In this document: positions 1-6,825 of the stretch, in pieces
Numbering within the stretch: position 1 is the first letter of the stretch
How the letters are laid out: each line of letters starts with the position of its first letter
NCBI GenBank assembly: GCA_004173185.1
Contig: SEFZ01000019.1
Coordinates: 21,680-85,679, forward strand
Direction: 5' to 3'
DNA from: Sphingomonadales bacterium
Lineage (GTDB): Bacteria > Pseudomonadota > Alphaproteobacteria > Sphingomonadales > Sphingomonadaceae
DNA length: 64,000 nt
The notes under the pieces: model-generated
Databases searched by the model: none
Seen by the model: the letters and a program-made list of their open reading frames with translations, nothing else
Told to the model about the DNA's origin: nothing
Made by a program: the position numbers and the translations under genes

Positions 1-388
1 GATAAGTCTCGAAGCGGGTGTGCAGCGATGCGATCACCGGCAGCTTGTTCCGGCGTGCATAGCGGATCGCGGCGTGGCCGATAAATTCGGGGGCCGAGAC
101 ATGGATCATGTTGGGCTTGAACGCCGCCAGATCGTCGCGCACCGATTTGGGCAGGCGGGTCGCGAAGCGGAATTCGCCGCGCTCGCCGGGCAGCGGCCAG
201 CTGGGAATGCTTACCAGATCGCCGGTCGGCTCGAACGCGGGCTTTTCGACCGTGGGCGAATAGATGCGCACCTTCACGCCGCGCGAAAGCAGGTGACCAA
301 CCAGCATGTTAAGTGCCTGATTGGCCCCGTCGCGAACGTAATTATAGTTGCCGCTGAACAGCGCAACGCGGAGGTCCGAAGGATTCAT
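1..388 (-). CDS. GT4-type glycosyltransferase, N-terminal part
   Basis: Leftward gene starting at ATG 388 and running off the window edge; about 129 residues are visible. The N-terminus (RVALFSGNYNYVRDGANQAL, then 'LLSRGVKVRIYSP') is the nucleotide-sugar transferase fold start typical of GT4 enzymes, with the G-rich/N-rich acceptor loop. A later 'HVSAPEFIGHAAIRYARR' and 'PVIASLHTRFETY' fit the first Rossmann half of sulfoquinovosyl- or mannosyl-transferase-like GT4 proteins acting on lipid or polysaccharide acceptors at the inner membrane. The donor and acceptor cannot be told from this fragment. It is divergent from radA with 82 bases between the two starts, which would hold both promoters. 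Confidence 0.8.
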   Translation of the reverse strand, partial: MNPSDLRVALFSGNYNYVRDGANQALNMLVGHLLSRGVKVRIYSPTVEKPAFEPTGDLVSIPSWPLPGERGEFRFATRLPKSVRDDLAAFKPNMIHVSAPEFIGHAAIRYARRNKLPVIASLHTRFETY

Positions 389-470
389 CGCAGCGCAGAT
401 AGCGGGCAGCGGGGTTAAGGTCCATCGGTACGGGCTTGTTCTTGGATTGTTCCTGCGTTACGCAGCCGCC

Positions 471-1856
471 ATGGCAAAACCACGCAAACGCTATGTCTGT
501 CAGGCTTGTGGCTCGGTAACCGCGCAATGGGCCGGGCAATGCGGCGATTGCAGCGACTGGAACACGCTGGTCGAGGAAGCGGGCGGCAACGTCACGCCGT
601 TTCAGGCCAAGCACAACCTCCAGTCCGGCGGGCGCGCGATCCAGCTTACCGGGCTGAACACCGATATCGCGCTGCCGGAGCGGATGGAGACCGGGATCGC
701 CGAACTCGATCGCGCATTGGGCGGCGGCTTTGTCGAGGGTTCGGCCACGCTGATCGGCGGCGATCCGGGGATCGGCAAATCGACATTGCTGCTCCAGGCC
801 GCGGCCAAGGTCGCCAACCGGGGGCTGCGCGTCGTCTATGTCTCGGGCGAGGAAGCCGGGGATCAGGTGCGGCTGCGGGCGCGACGGTTGGGGCTGGGAC
901 AGGCACCGGTGATGTTCGCAGCGGCGACTTCGGTGCGCGATATCCTGACGACGATGGGTGCCAATGAATCAGGGGGGGGCGCCCCGCCCGCATTGCTGGT
1001 GATCGATTCGATCCAGACGATGCACAGCGACCTGATCGAAGGCGCACCGGGTACGGTGAGTCAGGTGCGCGCCTCGGCAGGCGAACTGATCCGCTTCGCC
1101 AAGGAAAATAGCACGGCGGTCGTGCTGGTCGGCCACGTCACCAAGGACGGCAATATCGCCGGCCCGCGCGTGCTCGAACATATGGTGGATACCGTGCTGG
1201 CGTTCGAAGGCGAGCGCAGCCACCAATATCGCATCCTGCGCGCCGTGAAGAACCGCTTCGGCGGCACCGACGAGATCGGGGTGTTCGCGATGGAGAGCGA
1301 GGGGCTTTCAGAGGTCGCGAACCCTTCGTCGCTGTTCCTCACCCAGCGCGACGAAAGCGTGACCGGCACGATCGTGTTCCCCGCGCTGGAGGGCACCCGG
1401 CCTGTTCTGGTCGAGGTACAGGCGCTGGTGGTCCGGCTGGCATCGGGCGCAACCCCCCGCCGCGCCGTGGTCGGCTGGGATTCATCGCGGCTGTCGATGA
1501 TCCTCGCAGTGCTGGAGGCGCGCTGCGGGCTGAGTTTCTCCACCTGCGAAGTCTATCTCAACATCGCGGGCGGATACCGCGTGCAGGACCCCGCCGCCGA
1601 TCTGGCGGTCGCGGCGGCTCTGGTCTCGGCGCTGGCAGAACGCCCGCTGGCGGCGGACGCGGTGGCGTTTGGCGAGATTGCCTTGTCGGGCGAAGTACGC
1701 CCGGTGGCGCATGGGGCGCTCCGGTGCCGCGAGGCAGGCAAGCTCGGCTTCGCCAAGGCGCTCGCTCCCGCGGCGCAGGCGGACAAGGGCGGCCTGGCGC
1801 TAACCGGGTTCAAGAACCTCGCGGCGTTCGTGGATCATCTGCTGGGTGTTAGGTGA
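471..1856 (+). CDS. radA: DNA repair protein RadA
   Basis: 461-residue RadA/Sms, the usual family length. Start chosen at ATG 471 because the protein then begins with the family's C4 zinc finger (C10, C13, C24, C27). A RecA-like core follows with Walker A 'GGDPGIGKST' and the RadA-specific KNRFG motif ('KNRFGGTDEIGVF'), then a Lon-protease-like C-terminal domain. The family is a branch-migration helicase-like ATPase acting in recombination intermediates. An 8-G run at 972-979 lies inside the coding region. In relatives radA is often close to cvpA; here a prophage of about 37 kb separates them. Confidence 0.97.
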   Translation: MAKPRKRYVCQACGSVTAQWAGQCGDCSDWNTLVEEAGGNVTPFQAKHNLQSGGRAIQLTGLNTDIALPERMETGIAELDRALGGGFVEGSATLIGGDPGIGKSTLLLQAAAKVANRGLRVVYVSGEEAGDQVRLRARRLGLGQAPVMFAAATSVRDILTTMGANESGGGAPPALLVIDSIQTMHSDLIEGAPGTVSQVRASAGELIRFAKENSTAVVLVGHVTKDGNIAGPRVLEHMVDTVLAFEGERSHQYRILRAVKNRFGGTDEIGVFAMESEGLSEVANPSSLFLTQRDESVTGTIVFPALEGTRPVLVEVQALVVRLASGATPRRAVVGWDSSRLSMILAVLEARCGLSFSTCEVYLNIAGGYRVQDPAADLAVAAALVSALAERPLAADAVAFGEIALSGEVRPVAHGALRCREAGKLGFAKALAPAAQADKGGLALTGFKNLAAFVDHLLGVR

Positions 1857-2055
1857 CAGTTGATGTCGGAGTGGGCGGGATAATGTGGCATTTGGCGGGA
1901 TTATCCGGGACGAATGGCGGTTTTGCGTCGGTTCTGGCATTTCGGGTCGCCTCGTTACGCACTGCGGGCGCTGTCAAGAGTCGGTAGGCGTCTTACCATT
2001 GGTTTGACAAGACAGGCCGGAGTTGGGGCGGTCAAGCCCGCGAACCGCGCATAGG

Positions 2056-2073
2056 CCGCTCAGGCGTCTCTCA
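2056..2073 (+). repeat. End repeat, left copy (CCGCTCAGGCGTCTCT)
   Basis: CCGCTCA-G-GCGTCTCT here and CCGCTCA-A-GCGTCTCT at 38526-38543 differ by one base over 16 and lie in the same orientation near opposite ends of the prophage. A related GACCGCTCA core appears inverted at 2104-2112. The likeliest role is transposase binding, by analogy with the L and R sites of Mu; a short attachment repeat is the alternative. Confidence 0.55.
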
Positions 2074-2146
2074 ATGGCTGTTTTTCGTGCTCTAAGCGAT
2101 CGATGAGCGGTCGTTGAGGCGCGCTAGGGCTGCGACCGGGCACCTG

Positions 2147-2172
2147 AAGTGGGACTTTTGAAGGTCCCACTT
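2147..2172. repeat. Perfect 9-bp inverted repeat, AAGTGGGAC family
   Basis: Arms AAGTGGGAC (2147-2155) and GTCCCACTT (2164-2172) with an 8-base loop. Two more copies of the half-site lie nearby: GGCCCACTTC (2184-2193, inverted) and AAGTGGGACC (2264-2273). The array is immediately downstream of the leftward repressor operon, so it could be a terminator-like hairpin or a cluster of protein-binding sites at the phage end. The sequence alone does not decide. Confidence 0.5.
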
Positions 2173-2305
2173 TGCAGAGCCGAGGCCCACTTCCAGAAAA
2201 TGACGGATTTCCGCGCCTTTTACTCGCTGCCGCACATTAAATCATGTGTTTCGGCTGACAGCTAAGTGGGACCCTTTTCTAGCGACGGCAATGATCCTCG
2301 ATCGC

Positions 2306-2434
2306 TCAGGGAGCGAGATGCAGGATGCCCATGATCAGCAGCACAATGATGCCTAGAGCCCAGCGCGGCACGCCGCGTAGCAGTGGGCCGTGGCCGGCCT
2401 CGGCTCGGAGGCAATCGATCAGCCGATCCAACAT
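2306..2434 (-). CDS. Small membrane protein, 42 aa
   Basis: Leftward ATG at 2434, TGA at 2306-2308. After a polar N-terminus ('MLDRLIDCLRAEAG') there is one hydrophobic stretch ('WALGIIVLLIMGILHLAP') that would span the membrane at the extreme C-terminus. It follows the zinc-ribbon gene by 6 bases in the same direction and so probably shares the repressor transcript, which is made in the lysogen. It resembles no family I can name. Being short, it could be chance, but the frame, position and membrane segment argue for a real gene. Confidence 0.45.
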   Translation of the reverse strand: MLDRLIDCLRAEAGHGPLLRGVPRWALGIIVLLIMGILHLAP

Positions 2435-2440
2435 TTCGCT

Positions 2441-2620
2441 TCAGCTGGTCGAGCTGGTCGCCATGACAAGGAAAAAGATGGCGACGAAGCCAACGCCGAT
2501 AATCCAATGAACGCGCCGCTTATGCGGATCTAGATCGGCTCTGCAGTGCGGGCATATCAGAGCTTTCGCGCTGATCGCTCCGTCACATTGGGGGCAATTG
2601 GCCGCTGTCACCTCAAGCAT
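2441..2620 (-). CDS. Zinc-ribbon membrane protein, 59 aa
   Basis: The start at ATG 2620 gives a compact protein: a C4 zinc ribbon of the form CPQC...CPHC, then a basic linker ('DPHKRRVHW') and one C-terminal membrane helix ('IIGVGFVAIFFLVMA'). Zinc-ribbon plus single-helix proteins of this kind are common but mostly of unknown role. It starts 4 bases after the repressor stop codon, so it would be expressed with the repressor in the lysogen. A role in lysogenic conversion or superinfection exclusion is possible but not shown. Confidence 0.65.
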   Translation of the reverse strand: MLEVTAANCPQCDGAISAKALICPHCRADLDPHKRRVHWIIGVGFVAIFFLVMATSSTS

Positions 2621-2624
2621 GCTC

Positions 2625-3335
2625 CTAAACTCGCTTTCCGATAAAGACGACCCGGCCCACGATATTGACCTCTTCATGGAAGACGTCGTCAGATTCGACG
2701 CGATCATTATCCGAGTAAAGTAACACGCGATCCTTACGAATTCGCAAGCGCTTGATCATTGCGATATCCCCGATCGTCAGCGCCCAAAAGGCATCTTCTT
2801 CCCTAACCGTTTTCGCAGAGAGGTCGATGAGGATCAGATCGCCATTGTTGATCGTCGGTGCCATCGAATCCCCCAGGCCCCGAGTCCATGCCAATTGCGA
2901 TGGCGGCGTTCTGGTTATCGATTCGATCCATGACCGCGGGAAGAACTTCGGTTCGGCCTGAATATCACCATCTGAGTACGTTCCCCCAAGACCGTACGCA
3001 AATTCGACATCGTTCACGGCGACGAGATCGAGATCGCTTGGCGCGGTCTTCGCTCCTGCCCCGCCGCTCAACCATTTGCGGATCTCCTCGCCGGGAACCG
3101 TCGCAGCTTCCTGGCGCCCGAAAAGCAGCCATTCCAGACTGACGTTCAGGGCCTCGGCGATCCGAATAGCGACGTCCGTTTTCTTGGGGCCGTTCTGAAT
3201 CGCGTCGCCGATGGTGCTTTCCGGCAAACCCGATTGCTGCGCCAGCCAAGACCGAGTTTTCGGCCCCATTGCCTCCAAAATGCGCAATCCGACCGAATTT
3301 TCGGTCTTTGCAGCTTGACGCCCCGGCCGAGACAT
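2625..3335 (-). CDS. Prophage repressor, HTH plus S24 peptidase-like
   Basis: 236 residues from ATG 3335. A longer frame runs upstream but overlaps the divergent gene and the operators. Residues about 15-72 form an XRE-like helix-turn-helix ('RSWLAQQSGLPESTIGDAIQNG'). Residues 150-236 form a LexA/S24 domain with GDSM at 155-158 (Ser157) and the general-base Lys195 in 'IAMIKRL', the 38-residue spacing expected for this dyad. An Ala-Gly pair at 93-94 in the linker could be a cleavage site. It should hold the lytic genes off and be inactivated by RecA-type induction. The two upstream operators, and two more within its own first codons, suggest autoregulation. Confidence 0.9.
   Translation of the reverse strand: MSRPGRQAAKTENSVGLRILEAMGPKTRSWLAQQSGLPESTIGDAIQNGPKKTDVAIRIAEALNVSLEWLLFGRQEAATVPGEEIRKWLSGGAGAKTAPSDLDLVAVNDVEFAYGLGGTYSDGDIQAEPKFFPRSWIESITRTPPSQLAWTRGLGDSMAPTINNGDLILIDLSAKTVREEDAFWALTIGDIAMIKRLRIRKDRVLLYSDNDRVESDDVFHEEVNIVGRVVFIGKRV
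3251..3263. promoter_or_regulatory. Operator copy 1 (ACCGAGTTTTCGG)
   Basis: Imperfect dyad with CCGA/TCGG half-sites, lying inside the N-terminal coding part of the repressor gene. It shares the CCGA(A/G)TTT(T/C)CGG consensus with four more copies within 340 bases. Confidence 0.7.
3292..3305. promoter_or_regulatory. Operator copy 2 (ACCGAATTTTCGGT)
   Basis: A 14-base near-perfect palindrome inside the repressor coding start, centred about 41 bases from copy 1. Only the central A/T positions break symmetry. Confidence 0.75.
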
Positions 3336-3339
3336 TTTA

Positions 3340-3365
3340 ACCGAGTTTTCGGACCGAATTTCCGG
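3340..3365. promoter_or_regulatory. Tandem operators 3 and 4 in the repressor/ner divide
   Basis: ACCGAGTTTTCGG (3340-3352) and ACCGAATTTCCGG (3353-3365) abut exactly, filling the gap between the repressor start (3335) and the ner start (3378). A protein bound here would cover both divergent promoters. The 13-base centre-to-centre spacing suits cooperative binding of adjacent dimers. The ligand could be the repressor, the Ner-like protein, or both. Confidence 0.8.
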
Positions 3366-3377
3366 GGATTTACTCAC

Positions 3378-3638
3378 GTGACAATTGCCGACATGCACAG
3401 GATCGACGTGAAAGCGGCGCTCCAGAAGAAATTCGGATCTGTTGCCAGCTTCGAGCGCAAACATGATTTGCCCGAAAAGTCGGTGAACGACGTGCTTCGA
3501 GGACGCCCCTGGAAGCGCGTTGCTGACGCAATTGAAAAAGCTTTGGCCACAGAAGAGGGCACTCCTGCCGAATCCGAATTTTCGGATTGTAGCAAGGGAT
3601 GTGCGACCTCGCATCGTCTAATTGAAGGTGCGCGCTAG
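3378..3638 (+). CDS. ner: Ner-like DNA-binding protein
   Basis: 86 residues from GTG 3378, chosen because a GGGG run sits 11 bases upstream; ATG 3393 (81 residues) is the alternative and has no visible ribosome site. The core ('HRIDVKAALQKKFGSVASFE' and 'LPEKSVNDVLRGRPWKRV') matches the Ner/Nlp layout: an initial helix, then a helix-turn-helix and an 'RPWxR'-type tail before the last helix. In Mu, Ner is the first early gene and turns down both early and repressor transcription. A fifth operator copy lies in its last codons. Confidence 0.8.
   Translation: MTIADMHRIDVKAALQKKFGSVASFERKHDLPEKSVNDVLRGRPWKRVADAIEKALATEEGTPAESEFSDCSKGCATSHRLIEGAR
3571..3588. promoter_or_regulatory. Operator copy 5 (AATCCGAATTTTCGGATT)
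   Basis: The longest dyad of the set: 8-base arms AATCCGAA/TTCGGATT around two central bases. It lies inside the 3' end of the ner gene and upstream of the ParB-MucR gene, where it could act as a distal or roadblock operator. Confidence 0.7.
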
Positions 3639-3640
3639 AC

Positions 3641-4846
3641 ATGGTGCTGCATCTTCAAGCTCTTACGCAGGGCGACCGCGACCTTTCCGTGCCTGGCGAC
3701 CTGCTTACGCTGGATGCCAACGAGATCGAGCTGGGCGAGCGTCTTCGCGAAATCGATATGCCCTGGGCAGAGGCGATCGGCGCATCGATGCGCACGGACG
3801 GGCAGATCAACCCCGTCCATGTGTCGCGTGTCGCGGGCTCTGACAAATGGCACCTCGCCGGGCCGGGCGGGCATCGCACCATGGGTGCGCGCATCGCCGG
3901 CATCCCGATCGAAGCGAAGTTTGTTTCGTCCGACAAGCTCGGTCAGCGGCGCCGTGAAGTGGTCGAGAACCTCTTCCGCCGTCCGAACGACCCGCTGGAA
4001 CGGGCCGCTGCGATCGCCGAGTTGGTGCGCCTGCATAAGCTGGAACGCGGCATCGACCCTGCGAAGGACGGCCGCACTGCATCTGTCCAGGCTCGGTGGC
4101 AAAAGCAATTAAAGGACGAGGCTGCCGATACAAACGCAACCGTTGCGCTTGTATATGGATGGACTGCCGACGTTGCCGATCAGATCGGCCTCAGCCGCCG
4201 GACGGTCGAAAATGATCTGCTGCTTTATCGCCGCCTTCCGCCTTCCTTGGTGGCCCGGCTGCGCGAAAAGCAGCACCCGATCCTCGATCAAGCCGGCCAG
4301 CTGCGCACGCTCGCGAAACTGAGCGACGCGGATCAGGCGCAGGCGGTCAATTTGCTAATCGGCGACGATCACCGCGAACCACTGAAAACTGTCAACGACG
4401 CTTTGGCGCAGATGCGTGGCGCAAACCGGGTGCCCAGCGATCCCGAAGCGAAACGCCTCTCCGCTTTCATCGGCAGCTTTCAGCGCATGGGGATCACCGA
4501 GAAGAAGGGGGCGCTGGACGAGCTGACGGCGTTGCTGCCGTCCGGTTATTCGATCGTACGGGCGCAGCCAGATGCGGCTTCAGAACCCCTGACGCCTGCC
4601 GTTCCGATCCGGAAATCGGTCAAAATCGATTATCTCGTCTGCCTGGAATGTGCGGAGAAGACTGAGAAGCTGGGCGCGCACCTGCGCGAAGTCCACCAGA
4701 TCGAGCCTTCGGCATATCGGGCACGCTGGCAGTTGCCGGCCGATTATCCCGTCTTCGCGCCAACCTTGGCGGACGCTCGGCGTCGCCTCGCGAAGCACCG
4801 CCTAACGACATTCCTGACCCGCAAATCCCAAGGAGTTGAGGCATGA
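3641..4846 (+). CDS. ParB-like protein fused to a MucR/Ros zinc-finger domain
   Basis: 401 residues. The first ~110 form a ParB/Srx-like domain ('INPVHVSRV...WHLAGPGGHRTMGARIAG', then 'ENLFRRPNDPLERAAAIAEL' as the ParB box 2-like stretch). A helical DNA-binding part follows ('VADQIGLSRRTVENDLLLYR'). The C-terminal ~75 residues match MucR/Ros: C334, C337, H347, H352 in a C-x2-C-x9-H-x4-H finger, then the family's 'YRARWQLPADYPVFAP' stretch and a basic tail. It is the first large early gene after ner, overlapping the next gene by ATGA. A dual role in DNA partition or transposition targeting and in transcriptional control is plausible but unproven. Confidence 0.8.
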   Translation: MVLHLQALTQGDRDLSVPGDLLTLDANEIELGERLREIDMPWAEAIGASMRTDGQINPVHVSRVAGSDKWHLAGPGGHRTMGARIAGIPIEAKFVSSDKLGQRRREVVENLFRRPNDPLERAAAIAELVRLHKLERGIDPAKDGRTASVQARWQKQLKDEAADTNATVALVYGWTADVADQIGLSRRTVENDLLLYRRLPPSLVARLREKQHPILDQAGQLRTLAKLSDADQAQAVNLLIGDDHREPLKTVNDALAQMRGANRVPSDPEAKRLSAFIGSFQRMGITEKKGALDELTALLPSGYSIVRAQPDAASEPLTPAVPIRKSVKIDYLVCLECAEKTEKLGAHLREVHQIEPSAYRARWQLPADYPVFAPTLADARRRLAKHRLTTFLTRKSQGVEA

Positions 4847-4962
4847 CAACCCATCGCCGGATGACCGTCTCAGATTGGCTGTTCTTAGCCGTTCTACTGC
4901 TCGTGGCCTACGGCGCGCCGATCGGTTTGGCCCTCGCCGTGATGAACGGTGGCATCCTGTGA
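4843..4962 (+). CDS. Small membrane protein, 39 aa
   Basis: ATG 4843 overlaps the upstream TGA (ATGA) and has a good AAGGAG ribosome site at 4830-4835. It ends at TGA 4960-4962, overlapping the GTG of the next gene. After a basic N-terminus ('MTTHRRMTVSD') one membrane helix spans about residues 12-33. Both-end overlaps and the ribosome site make it a convincing translated gene. Function unknown. Confidence 0.7.
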   Translation: MTTHRRMTVSDWLFLAVLLLVAYGAPIGLALAVMNGGIL

Positions 4963-5498
4963 CACCGAAAGAAATCCAGGCGCTGGATTATATCCGCGGC
5001 TGCATCACGCGCGGCGGTTTCTCGCCAACGCTCGACGGAGTCGCCCAGCACGTAGGCGCAAGCAAGACTACCGCGCATGGCTTGGTCTCGGCGTTGGTCG
5101 ATGCCGGTTATCTGACCCGCACACCGGGCAAAAAACGGGGGCTTGAGCTTGTCGGCGTGACCGACTTGCGCGCGACCGACAGCGAAGCGCTGCGCGCGGA
5201 ACTGGCGCGGCGTGGCGAAACCCCCGGGGCGCTCTCGCGTCCGGAGCGGCGCGCTGTCCATGGTCGCGAAGTTACCTGCGCAGCGGATTGCTGCACCGTT
5301 ATTGTCCGTTGGGGACACCCGTTCTGCATAACCCATTGGCGCGCGATCGGCCCGGAAACCCAGCGCGCGCTTTTCGATGCAAAGCGCGTAGCGGAGTTGA
5401 CCGGCTTCGACGCAGATCTAGCGCGCCTTCAGGACGCGTTCGGGCGGGCGAAGGCCGAAGCCGAAGGCTCACCCTGGACCGATCGAGAGGCCGCGTGA
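4959..5498 (+). CDS. LexA-type winged-helix DNA-binding protein
   Basis: 179 residues from GTG 4959, overlapping the previous stop; the frame is open further upstream but that part overlaps another gene. Residues 1-65 match the LexA DNA-binding domain ('TPKEIQALDYIRGCITRGGF', 'HVGASKTTAHGLVSALVDAG', 'TPGKKRGLEL'). There is no S24 peptidase domain. A Cys/His-rich middle ('CAADCC...HPFCITHW') may bind metal. It probably regulates early phage genes or competes with host LexA sites; this is inference. Confidence 0.7.
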   Translation: MTPKEIQALDYIRGCITRGGFSPTLDGVAQHVGASKTTAHGLVSALVDAGYLTRTPGKKRGLELVGVTDLRATDSEALRAELARRGETPGALSRPERRAVHGREVTCAADCCTVIVRWGHPFCITHWRAIGPETQRALFDAKRVAELTGFDADLARLQDAFGRAKAEAEGSPWTDREAA

Positions 5499-5743
5499 TG
5501 GCCCGCATCATGTCCGAGGCCGAACGGCTCCATCACTGCAGCGAAGTGTTTCAGCGCGCGATTCGCGATGGCGTCGATATGTCCGAAGCGAAGAAGCGGA
5601 TCATGCTCGACGGCGTTGCCGATCGGCAGGCTCGGATCGCCGCCCTGCGCGGCAAACAGGGCTTCGTCACCGTCGATGAGTTCGCGTTTGAAGGTGAGGC
5701 CAAGGAACCACGCTTTTATTGGCAGCGGGGCGATCTCGCATGA
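5498..5743 (+). CDS. Hypothetical early phage protein, 81 aa
   Basis: Starts at ATG 5498 overlapping the preceding TGA (TGATG) and ends overlapping the next ATG. Mostly helical and charged ('MARIMSEAERLHHCSEVFQR', 'SEAKKRIMLDGVADRQARIA'). No family recognised; soluble, no membrane segment. Its place in an unbroken overlapping early operon is the main support. Confidence 0.6.
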   Translation: MARIMSEAERLHHCSEVFQRAIRDGVDMSEAKKRIMLDGVADRQARIAALRGKQGFVTVDEFAFEGEAKEPRFYWQRGDLA

Positions 5744-6081
5744 GCGACCTTCGCCAGATCCACTCGGATAATCTGCGCGTAGCTCCTGATTTGCTGACGT
5801 CCGCTGTGGCCGATCGGCTGGTCGCGCTCGCAGATCGGCTTTGCGGCATTCGCGCCGATGTCGATCGCGAGGCACGCGAGGCCGGGAAGCGGCGCGAGAT
5901 CGCGCGGCAGTTCGCCAATGTCTCGAATCCGTTGCCGCTCATGCGTGCGGCGGCACCAGCGGGGGCGCTCATTGCGCTCACGCCCGGTCTGCCGATCGCG
6001 ATTAGCCGTGAACCGTGCCGTCGGTGCCCAACGCGTGGCGATATCGGCTGCGCACACCAGCTGCCGATGGAGGCGCGCTGA
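5740..6081 (+). CDS. Hypothetical early phage protein with C-terminal Cys cluster
   Basis: 113 residues from ATG 5740 (ATGA overlap). A helical N-terminus with an Arg/Glu-rich heptad-like stretch ('LADRLCGIRADVDREAREAG') is followed by a hydrophobic patch and a C-terminal C-x2-C-x7-C-x-H cluster ('CRRCPTRGDIGCAH') that could bind zinc. Family not recognised. The Cys cluster suggests nucleic-acid or protein contact, but that is inference. Confidence 0.6.
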   Translation: MSDLRQIHSDNLRVAPDLLTSAVADRLVALADRLCGIRADVDREAREAGKRREIARQFANVSNPLPLMRAAAPAGALIALTPGLPIAISREPCRRCPTRGDIGCAHQLPMEAR

Positions 6082-6362
6082 TGGCCGGCCTACGTCTCCC
6101 GATCTATCTCGGAGCGCGCGCGCAGTATGCTGCGACCTGGCTCAATTCGATGTGGGAGCGGGAAACTCCTATTATTGGCAATGGCGCTGGGCTCTGGCGC
6201 GTCACCTGCGCGCCGACGCCTCATGAGGCGTCTATCCCGCGCGGCGTAATGATCTGGTCGGACGCGACGATCATCGCGATGGCTGAGGCTGACGCTGGGT
6301 CCGCTGACCTATTAGACGAGTGGATCGCCGGACACCGCGCGGGGCTGATCTCCCATGGCTAA
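6081..6362 (+). CDS. Hypothetical early phage protein, 93 aa
   Basis: ATG 6081 overlaps the upstream stop (TGATG). A small, Trp-containing, probably globular protein ('WLNSMWERETPIIGNGAGLW', 'VMIWSDATIIAMAEAD'). No motif or family recognised. It overlaps the next gene by 8 bases in the same operon. Confidence 0.6.
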   Translation: MAGLRLPIYLGARAQYAATWLNSMWERETPIIGNGAGLWRVTCAPTPHEASIPRGVMIWSDATIIAMAEADAGSADLLDEWIAGHRAGLISHG

Positions 6363-6825
6363 GCGCCGCCCGTCCGTTCCCCCTGGGCAGTTCGCCTTCA
6401 CGTTCGACGTGCCGACTGCGGCTCGGGAACCTTCCGCGCTGTCCGGGCTCGATCGGGAGGTCGCGGCAACGGTCGCGCTGATCCTTTGGGAGGCGCGTCC
6501 CAAAACGCGTTTCGAGATCGCGGGCGCAATCTCCGAATTGCTCGATGACGACGTGACGAAGTCGATGCTCGACAAATACGCTTCGGAGGGAAGCGAGGCA
6601 CACGCGATTTCGGCGGCACGTCTGCTGGCATTGGTTGCCGCGACCGATCGCCACGATCTGCTCGACCGGCTCACCCGCCGGATCGGCGCGGCGCTGCTCG
6701 TGGGCGAAGAAATCCTGACGGCAGAAATCGGCGATCTCGATCGTCAGATCGCCGCGCTCAAGCGCCGCCGGAGCGAGAAGGCGACGGTAGCACCGATTAT
6801 TGCATTTGGGAGGCGGCGTACGTGA
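6355..6825 (+). CDS. Hypothetical early phage protein, 156 aa
   Basis: Starts at ATG 6355. The C-terminal third is a likely coiled coil ('EEILTAEIGDLDRQIAALKR') ending in basic residues, and the centre is helical ('LLDDDVTKSMLDKYASEG'). It lies immediately upstream of the transposase and overlaps its GTG by 4 bases, so it is translated just before MuA. The sequence does not match Gam, Kil or other named Mu early proteins that I know. Confidence 0.6.
   Translation: MAKRRPSVPPGQFAFTFDVPTAAREPSALSGLDREVAATVALILWEARPKTRFEIAGAISELLDDDVTKSMLDKYASEGSEAHAISAARLLALVAATDRHDLLDRLTRRIGAALLVGEEILTAEIGDLDRQIAALKRRRSEKATVAPIIAFGRRRT

Larger units (their letters stand above)
1857..2305. other. Non-coding left end of the prophage
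   Basis: About 450 bases with no credible gene. The first part (1872-1925) contains three spaced GCGG-type repeats ('GCGGGATAATG' at 1875, 'GCGGGATTATC' at 1895, 'GGCGGTTTTG' at 1916). A repeat shared with the right end is at 2056-2073, and a strong inverted repeat is at 2147-2172. In Mu-like phages this position holds the left end with several transposase-binding sites, which is what I infer here. The exact first base of the phage could not be fixed because I found no convincing 5-base target duplication. Confidence 0.6.

Noticed and set aside
2325..2510. Plus-strand 61-codon frame downstream of radA
   Set aside because: Overlaps two better-supported minus-strand small genes and has no motif or ribosome site.
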